In this document: positions 5,408-9,418 of the stretch, one piece after another | Position numbering within the stretch: position 1 is the stretch's first letter | Layout of the letters: every line of letters begins with the position of its first letter | From: Clostridia bacterium | GTDB taxonomy: Bacteria > Bacillota_A > Clostridia > Oscillospirales > Acutalibacteraceae | Assembly (NCBI GenBank): GCA_009930155.1 | Contig: RZYX01000073.1 | Coordinates: 1-9,418 of the forward strand | Direction: 5' to 3' | DNA: 9,418 nt | The notes under the pieces: generated by a model | What the model saw: the letters and a program-made list of their open reading frames with translations, nothing else | What the model was told of the DNA's origin: nothing | Databases searched by the model: none | Translations under genes and position numbers: made by a program

Positions 5408-6577
5408 TTATTTTGAAACATAATCATTCATAAGTGCTGCTAGGGAATTGCCAATCAAGCCGCCCGAATACACTGCCTCCTCAAGAGTATTTGCATCACT
5501 TCCAACTTCGAGTAACACTCCGCAATGTGATGTGTCCATATTATACTTTCTTGGAGCAAAAAACACAGGACGCATAAGTCCAGGGTATAAATCCTCTGCT
5601 TTTTTTTGAAGTTGAAGAGCAAAAACAAGGTTTTGCTGCCAATCTGGAAACTCTGTAACCTTACCATCCTGACATCCTGTTATTATCATTATCTGTGCTG
5701 CTTTTTTGCCGTTTATAGTTGTTACGGGCTTTACCTTTGTTCCATCTGATTGTTGTATGCCATCACGATGAACATCAATTATAACTTTTAAACTTGGATA
5801 CTTACTTTTATACTCATCTACAGATACACGAGAATGGGCATAAGAACCATTGTATGATAGGTCGTGAATTTGCGTATCATGCAAAACTACAAAACCTGCT
5901 GCTTCTAGCCTTTGCTGGATTGCAACTCCAACTCTAACCACACTTGTGCTTGGATCTTTACTTCTTGTTGGAAAGTCTGTAGAATACCAACCTCTATCTA
6001 AAATCTCATATGCTTCTGTAGTATGCGTATGAAAAATCAAAACTGTGGGCTGAGATTTATCAATTATATTTAAATCTGCTTCTTTTTCAAGTGTCTTTTG
6101 AATATTTACTGTTTTTGTATCCGTAACATTTCTTACACATACATTTTTATATATACTCGTTGAACTTCCTTGTCCATATGTCTTTTCGGAAATTGACCCA
6201 GAATTTTTTGCATTTGCCTGATTCAGCTTTGCCTGCTCCATAATAGTTATTATATCAACAGGGGTGTCACTTTCATTATACGAAGTTTCCTGTGCAACTG
6301 ACTGTGTAGCCTTTTCCCCTTGCGTAGTTTGTTCCCTATTTGTTCCCGTTTGATTAACCACAGGCTCAACACAGGTCTGTGACTCCCCTGTTATTCCTGA
6401 TTTAATCATATTTATCGAGCCTTCTGGCATAGATGAACCTGCAAAAGCAAGTGCTATATTGCCATATTTTTCTGAAATTGGCTTTGCAAAAAGTGTTGAC
6501 ATAATAATTATGCACAGTGGAAGTGATATTGCCACTGCACGCCTTAATTTTAAGTTACCGTTTCTCGATTTTTTCAC
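5408..6577 (-). CDS. spoIIP: Stage II sporulation protein P (peptidoglycan hydrolase)
   Basis: SpoIIP is the amidase/endopeptidase of the DMP machine that thins septal peptidoglycan and drives engulfment. The 389 aa comprise a basic N-terminus with a membrane anchor (about 12-31), a Ser/Thr/Gln-rich variable linker (about 50-170) and the SpoIIP domain (about 175-389). Catalytic zinc-site motifs are present: FHTHTTEAY (His183, His185, Glu188), DVHRDG (His270) and LLEVGS (Glu357). The start is GTG at 6577, 6 nt after GGGGGAT; an ATG 5 nt upstream opens only ATG-CTG-TGA. It follows gpr by 84 nt, the same order as in Bacillus. A candidate sigma-E promoter in that gap would give extra mother-cell expression. 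The downstream gene is a 103-aa membrane protein, where Bacillus has lepA. Length and motifs are complete. Confidence 0.96.
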   Translation of the reverse strand: MKKSRNGNLKLRRAVAISLPLCIIIMSTLFAKPISEKYGNIALAFAGSSMPEGSINMIKSGITGESQTCVEPVVNQTGTNREQTTQGEKATQSVAQETSYNESDTPVDIITIMEQAKLNQANAKNSGSISEKTYGQGSSTSIYKNVCVRNVTDTKTVNIQKTLEKEADLNIIDKSQPTVLIFHTHTTEAYEILDRGWYSTDFPTRSKDPSTSVVRVGVAIQQRLEAAGFVVLHDTQIHDLSYNGSYAHSRVSVDEYKSKYPSLKVIIDVHRDGIQQSDGTKVKPVTTINGKKAAQIMIITGCQDGKVTEFPDWQQNLVFALQLQKKAEDLYPGLMRPVFFAPRKYNMDTSHCGVLLEVGSDANTLEEAVYSGGLIGNSLAALMNDYVSK

Positions 6578-6619
6578 AGCATTATCCCCCGTGGCTCACT
6601 TTGTCGGCGACTTATTCTC

Positions 6620-6647
6620 GTTGTATGTGCCTTATTAGAGGGTATGC
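6620..6647 (-). promoter_or_regulatory. Candidate sigma-E promoter for spoIIP
   Basis: Minus strand: -35 GCATACC (6647-6641), 13-nt spacer, -10 CATACAAC (6627-6620). The -10 differs from the Bacillus sigma-E consensus (CATACAAT) at one base, and the -35 keeps its first five positions. Transcription would begin near 6613, about 36 nt before the GTG start. In Bacillus spoIIP is known to be expressed in the mother cell as well as the forespore. Confidence 0.5.
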
Positions 6648-6661
6648 TATAAATTGCAAAT

Positions 6662-7546
6662 TTATGAGGTCATTGACATTATATCTTCTAATGAAAGTGT
6701 AGGTTGAAGTGCACTATTTATTGCAAGTGCTAAAAGCTTTGCCGCTCTTTCTATCATCAAATCTATTTCTCTTGGTGTTACAATCATATAAGCACCCTCA
6801 CCTTCAAGTTTTATCGAAACCTCTTTTTCATTCTCTTCTCCACCCATTAAATCGTAAGCAAGCGTTGCAGCGTCAACAACAGTGGGAACTCCAACTGCTA
6901 TCACAGGAACACCCATCGTTTGATAATTTATCTGTGTTCTTGCATTGCCTACTCCCGAGCCTGGTGTCACACCTGTATCAGATATCTGCACTGTGCACCC
7001 AAGCCTTGAAAGCCTTCTGGATGCCAAAGCATCAATAGTAATTACCGCAGCTGGTTTAACACTATTTGAAATTCCCATTATTATTTCGCCTGTTTCTATA
7101 CCCGTTTGCCCAAGTACTCCTGGTGCTACTGCTGCAACCATTCGTAAATCTTCAAGACCAACTGATTTTGCAAGCTCTTTGCCTATATGCCTTGTTGCAA
7201 TGATCTTGTCTACTGTTCGTGGTCCAAGTGCATCTGGCGTTATATTGTCATTTCCAAGCCCTGCAACCAAAATTATACCCTCTTTTGGCAACAAATTTAC
7301 AAGTTCATCTTTAATGGCTGTAAGACGATCATCCAAAATTTCTCCATCTTTTGAAAAATTAGGTACTTCCACTGTTATATAGCTTCCTTTGGGCTTTCCA
7401 ATTATTTGTTCTCCCTTTTCATTTAGCACTTCTATTATAGTTGTTTTTGCCCTATTATTTTGTTTTTCGGTGTATTTTACACCCTCTATTTCTCCTTCTC
7501 CATATTCTTCTCTGCATTCAATTGCAAGGTCAGTTCTAAAGTTCAT
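6662..7546 (-). CDS. gpr: Germination protease for small acid-soluble spore proteins
   Basis: Gpr degrades the alpha/beta-type small acid-soluble proteins (SASPs) that coat spore DNA, releasing amino acids during germination. It belongs to peptidase family A25, with two catalytic aspartates that I place at Asp105 (NITPDALGP) and Asp172 (ITIDALASR), matching Asp127 and Asp193 of the Bacillus megaterium enzyme. Other conserved blocks are FRTDLAIE at the N-terminus, VAPGVLGQTGIET and SDTGVTPGSGVGN. I chose the ATG at 7546 because AAGGGG lies 7 nt upstream; the ATG at 7552 is only 1 nt from it. This gives 294 aa and leaves only MNF before RTDLA, so the propeptide that keeps Bacillus Gpr inactive is nearly absent. 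spoIIP lies 84 nt downstream; rpsT diverges upstream. Confidence 0.96.
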   Translation of the reverse strand: MNFRTDLAIECREEYGEGEIEGVKYTEKQNNRAKTTIIEVLNEKGEQIIGKPKGSYITVEVPNFSKDGEILDDRLTAIKDELVNLLPKEGIILVAGLGNDNITPDALGPRTVDKIIATRHIGKELAKSVGLEDLRMVAAVAPGVLGQTGIETGEIIMGISNSVKPAAVITIDALASRRLSRLGCTVQISDTGVTPGSGVGNARTQINYQTMGVPVIAVGVPTVVDAATLAYDLMGGEENEKEVSIKLEGEGAYMIVTPREIDLMIERAAKLLALAINSALQPTLSLEDIMSMTS

Positions 7547-7594
7547 TTTCATTCCCCTTTTCTATTGTTTATTATTAGATTATTATGTTAAAAA

Positions 7595-7624
7595 TAAAAT
7601 GTGGAAACACAAAAAAATATATTG
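7595..7624 (-). promoter_or_regulatory. Candidate forespore (sigma-G/F) promoter for gpr
   Basis: Minus strand CAATA (7624-7620), 18 nt, CATTTTA (7601-7595), against the sigma-G consensus GMATA and CATWMTA: one mismatch in each box. A perfect CATAATA at 7587-7581 is a second -10 option but lacks a matching -35. The -35 overlaps that of the divergent rpsT promoter. Confidence 0.3.
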
Positions 7625-7650
7625 CAATTTGTGGTAAATGGTGATATCAT
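7622..7650 (+). promoter_or_regulatory. Sigma-A promoter for rpsT
   Basis: TTGCAA (7622-7627), 17-nt spacer, TATCAT (7645-7650). Four of six and five of six consensus bases, with ideal spacing. The start would be near 7657, about 28 nt before the rpsT ATG. Confidence 0.6.
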
Positions 7651-7684
7651 ATATTCCTGTACAGTTGCTAAAGGAGGTGTGACA

Positions 7685-7936
7685 ATGCCTAACATTAAAT
7701 CAGCTAAGAAACGTGTTCTAATTAATCAGTCAAAGGCACAGCGTAATAAGTCAAGAAATTCTGCTCTTAAAACAGCTATCAAGAAGGCTAATGCCGCCAT
7801 TGAGTCTGGTGCTGAAAACAGAGATGAGCTTGTAAAAATCGCTATAAAGATGATTGACCAAGCTGCTGCTAAAGGGCTTCTTCATAAGAATAATGCCGCT
7901 AACAAAAAGTCTGCTCTTGCTTTAAAGTGCAAATAA
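7685..7936 (+). CDS. rpsT: 30S ribosomal protein S20
   Basis: S20 binds the 5' domain of 16S rRNA early in small-subunit assembly. The 83-aa protein is very basic and helical, as the family is: it starts MPNIKSAKKRVL and carries KAQRNKSRNSALKTAIKKA, then LLHKNNAANKKSALA near the end. Length is close to the usual 85-90 aa. The ATG at 7685 has a perfect AAAGGAGGTG 5-6 nt upstream; an in-frame ATG at 7601 would add residues foreign to the family and is rejected. It stands alone between its own promoter and terminator, divergent from gpr, a neighbourhood also seen in Bacillus. Confidence 0.97.
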   Translation: MPNIKSAKKRVLINQSKAQRNKSRNSALKTAIKKANAAIESGAENRDELVKIAIKMIDQAAAKGLLHKNNAANKKSALALKCK

Positions 7937-7963
7937 TGCTTTTTGTGATTTTAGCAAAATGAT

Positions 7964-7990
7964 AAAGCGACGCTTTTGCGTCGTTTTTTA
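7964..7990 (+). terminator. Intrinsic terminator of rpsT
   Basis: Stem CGACGC (7968-7973), TTTT loop, GCGTCG (7978-7983), extended by A/U pairs and followed by six T. It lies 28 nt after the rpsT stop. Confidence 0.92.
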
Positions 7991-8010
7991 TTTTCTTTTC
8001 AAGGAATATA

Positions 8011-8038
8011 TTGACTTTTTATTTGTATAAGATATAAT
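8011..8038 (+). promoter_or_regulatory. Sigma-A promoter for the 61-aa membrane protein
   Basis: TTGACT (8011-8016), 16-nt spacer, TATAAT (8033-8038). The -35 has five of six consensus bases and the -10 is perfect. Transcription would start near 8045, giving a 60-nt AT-rich leader. The strength and housekeeping type suggest vegetative expression, unlike the sporulation genes around it. Confidence 0.65.
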
Positions 8039-8104
8039 AATTATATAGTAATGTTTTTCTACGAGTTTTTTAATTTTATTTTTTAATTTTAAGGAGTGTT
8101 TTTT

Positions 8105-8290
8105 ATGGATTTCAAAAAGGTTATGAAGATTTTGTCTATTGTTTTGTCAATTGCTGCTGCTGTAGGAGTTGTCTATGTTTTTGTTCAAAGATATCTTAAC
8201 AACAGAAGTATCGAAGCTGACAACAAACTTCAATACGCTTCATTTGGCAGCGAAAATGATGAGTTTATCTCTGAAGAGAAGCTCGCATAA
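8105..8290 (+). CDS. Small single-pass membrane protein, unknown function
   Basis: Protein of 61 aa that I do not recognise. It has a short basic N-terminus (MDFKKVMK), one membrane segment rich in Ile, Val and Ala (about residues 9-28), then a charged tail with acidic residues towards the end (FGSENDEFISEEK). The ATG at 8105 follows AAGGAG with an 8-nt spacer; the GTG at 8096 overlaps that ribosome binding site and is rejected. It has its own sigma-A-type promoter and a terminator, so it is a one-gene unit between rpsT and the convergent spoVAE. Coding status is well supported by these signals; the role is open. Confidence 0.72.
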   Translation: MDFKKVMKILSIVLSIAAAVGVVYVFVQRYLNNRSIEADNKLQYASFGSENDEFISEEKLA

Positions 8291-8309
8291 GTTTAACACT
8301 AACATATTT

Positions 8310-8341
8310 AAAGCACTTCGCTTTTGCGGAGTGCTTTATTT
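8310..8341. terminator. Bidirectional terminator between small gene and spoVAE
   Basis: Twelve-pair stem AAAGCACTTCGC (8310-8321), TTTT loop, GCGGAGTGCTTT (8326-8337), with one G-U pair, followed by ATTTT. It sits between convergent genes and probably serves both, more strongly on the plus strand. Confidence 0.85.
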
Positions 8342-8346
8342 TGGTT

Positions 8347-8709
8347 TTATTTAGCATGTGGTTTTGTTAAAACTGATGCAATCAGCCCACTTAAAATAGC
8401 TGCCATTATGCCTGCCGAACCTGCACATAATGGGCCTGTAATTACTCCGAGTAGCCCCTTTTCTTTTATTGCTTTTTTTGTGCCCTCAGCCAATGCGTAA
8501 CCAAAACCTGAAAGTGGAACGGTCGCACCCGCTCCCGCCCATTCAACCAATGGCTTATATACTCCTATTGCTCCAAGAACAACGCCCATTGTTACAAATC
8601 CCACCAATATTTTTGCGGGTGTTAAAGTTGTATAATCAATAAGTAACTGACCTATAACACAAATTGCACCACCAACTACAAAAGCTTTTATGAACATAAA
8701 ATAATCCAT
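8347..8709 (-). CDS. spoVAE: Stage V sporulation protein AE
   Basis: SpoVAE is part of the SpoVA channel complex in the spore inner membrane that takes up dipicolinic acid in sporulation and releases it in germination. The 120-aa protein is strongly hydrophobic, with about four membrane segments. Family blocks visible are FVVGGAICVIGQLLID at the N-terminus, TPAKILVGFV, the GAGATVPLSGFGYALAEG motif at about residues 59-76, and a C-terminal segment GPLCAGSAGIMAAILSG. It corresponds to the SpoVAEb form of Bacillus. The ATG at 8709 has GAGGT 6 nt upstream and lies 12 nt after the 54-aa gene. It is the last gene of the spoVA unit here. Confidence 0.93.
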   Translation of the reverse strand: MDYFMFIKAFVVGGAICVIGQLLIDYTTLTPAKILVGFVTMGVVLGAIGVYKPLVEWAGAGATVPLSGFGYALAEGTKKAIKEKGLLGVITGPLCAGSAGIMAAILSGLIASVLTKPHAK

Positions 8710-8721
8710 CGTTTTACCTCG

Positions 8722-8886
8722 TTAAGATTTAATTTGTATTTTCTCTTTAACCGTAAAGCTAATAATTTGTACTGCAAATACAAGTACAACAGCTATAAAT
8801 ATAATTTTTCTAACAACTGACAAAATATTTATGGCTCTACCTGCAAATGATATCATTTTTAAATTCTTTAATAAAATTTGAAGCAT
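8722..8886 (-). CDS. 54-aa membrane protein between spoVAD and spoVAE
   Basis: A short gene of 54 codons. It starts at ATG 8886, with a strong AGGAGGG 6 nt upstream that overlaps the end of spoVAD, and stops at 8722-8724, 12 nt before spoVAE. The protein has an amphipathic basic first half (MLQILLKNLKMISFAGR), one membrane helix (IIFIAVVLVFAVQIISF, about residues 28-44) and a Lys-rich tail. I do not recognise it: it is far shorter than SpoVAEa (about 200 aa) and lacks its motifs. It is 3 nt from spoVAD, so it must be co-translated with the SpoVA proteins. The operon position suggests an accessory subunit of the dipicolinic-acid channel, which is inference. Confidence 0.75.
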   Translation of the reverse strand: MLQILLKNLKMISFAGRAINILSVVRKIIFIAVVLVFAVQIISFTVKEKIQIKS

Positions 8887-8889
8887 TTT

Positions 8890-9417
8890 TCACCCTCCTG
8901 AAGTTAAAAGTACTGCATGTGAAATTGAAGGAATACTTTCTCCCTGTAGTGACGATGTTGGCGACATAAGTGCTCCAGTTCCCACAAAAAGAACTCTATT
9001 TAGGCTTTTTTGAGCTAATCTATTTATGATATATGAACACACAACAGCCCCACTACATCCACACCCAGAACCACCAGAGTTTACATCCTGTGCTTCACAG
9101 TCAAATATCATAACTCCGCAGTCTGCATGAACTTCACTAATATCTATCCCTTTTTCTATTTTTAAAAGTTCTATCAAAAGGGTTGAGCCAACTCTACCAA
9201 GGTCACCCGTCAGAATCATATCATAATCCTGTGGAATTGTACCTGTGTCTGTCAGAAATGATGCAATGGTTTCTGCCGCTGATGGTGCCATTGCAGCACC
9301 CATATTATTTGAATCTTTTATACCTTTGTCCTGAATTCTGCCGATTTGTACTGCCTCTATCGTTACACCCTGCCCACCCTTTTGAACAACTGCTGCACCT
9401 GCACCTGTTGCTGTACA
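8890..9417 (-). CDS. spoVAD: Stage V sporulation protein AD (C-terminal half)
   Basis: SpoVAD is a peripheral inner-membrane protein of the spore that binds dipicolinic acid for transport by the SpoVA complex. It has a thiolase-like fold. The last 175 residues are visible and the frame is open at the right edge; the full protein is about 340 aa. Conserved blocks include CTATGAGAA at the edge, NNMGAAMAPSAAETI, LTGDLGRVGS, FDCEAQDVNSGGSGCGCSG and the highly conserved LMSPTSSLQGESIPSISHAV near the C-terminus. An internal ATG at 9303 is not the start, because the family sequence continues upstream. The stop is 3 nt before the 54-aa gene, whose ribosome binding site lies within the last codons of spoVAD. 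Confidence 0.95.
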   Translation of the reverse strand, partial: CTATGAGAAVVQKGGQGVTIEAVQIGRIQDKGIKDSNNMGAAMAPSAAETIASFLTDTGTIPQDYDMILTGDLGRVGSTLLIELLKIEKGIDISEVHADCGVMIFDCEAQDVNSGGSGCGCSGAVVCSYIINRLAQKSLNRVLFVGTGALMSPTSSLQGESIPSISHAVLLTSGG

Positions 9418-9418
9418 C

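Noticed and set aside
6945..7382. 145-aa plus-strand ORF antisense to gpr
   Set aside because: Ser/Pro-rich shadow of gpr with no ribosome binding site; gpr has full family motifs.
7601..7684. N-terminal extension of rpsT from an upstream ATG
   Set aside because: The strong Shine-Dalgarno and the conserved S20 start MPNIKSAKKR fix the start at 7685; the predicted promoter also lies within the extension.
9301..9303. ATG at 9303 as the start of spoVAD
   Set aside because: The frame continues to the window edge with conserved SpoVAD sequence.

Overview
The window looks like chromosomal DNA from a low-GC, endospore-forming, probably anaerobic member of the Clostridia. The evidence is a set of sporulation and germination genes (gpr, spoIIP, spoVAD, spoVAE, a CotF-type coat protein), strong AGGAGG-type ribosome binding sites, AT-rich spacers with intrinsic terminators, and a ferredoxin-like aldo/keto reductase. 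Most genes lie on the minus strand. The exceptions are rpsT, a small membrane-protein gene after it, and a feoB remnant. No tRNA, rRNA, CRISPR array or intact mobile element was seen.

Left part (1-2571): a 4Fe-4S aldo/keto reductase runs off the left edge. About 700 bp of gene graveyard follows. It holds the C-terminal tail of an IS30-type transposase, a stop-riddled Gly/Ser-rich remnant with an 18-nt periodicity, and an unassigned tail fragment. Next comes the C-terminal half of FeoB, with the whole GTPase half missing. A 15-bp hairpin separates this from the next gene.

Middle part (2572-5084): a CotF/ferritin-like spore coat protein whose ribosome binding site is buried in a 16-bp leader hairpin; a Cu/Zn superoxide dismutase-like protein with all metal ligands and no signal peptide, behind a candidate mother-cell promoter; and a three-gene operon of a 49-aa Lys/Asn-rich protein (stop-start overlap), an HD-domain phosphohydrolase and a DUF3892 protein, closed by a terminator.

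Right part (5085-9418): the sporulation core. gpr (protease for small acid-soluble spore proteins) is followed by spoIIP (engulfment peptidoglycan hydrolase) and a 103-aa membrane protein of unknown function. A candidate sigma-E promoter lies in the gpr-spoIIP gap. rpsT diverges from gpr, with back-to-back candidate promoters, and a 61-aa membrane protein follows it. The spoVA locus ends the window: spoVAD (partial at the right edge), a 54-aa membrane protein tucked between spoVAD and spoVAE, and spoVAE.

The least explained material is the set of small membrane or basic proteins embedded in sporulation operons (103, 61, 54 and 49 aa), the RBS-sequestering hairpin before the coat gene, and the decayed region at 972-1683. 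I found no clear evidence of a wholly new multi-gene system. The best candidates are the two uncharacterised membrane proteins in the spoIIP and spoVA operons.
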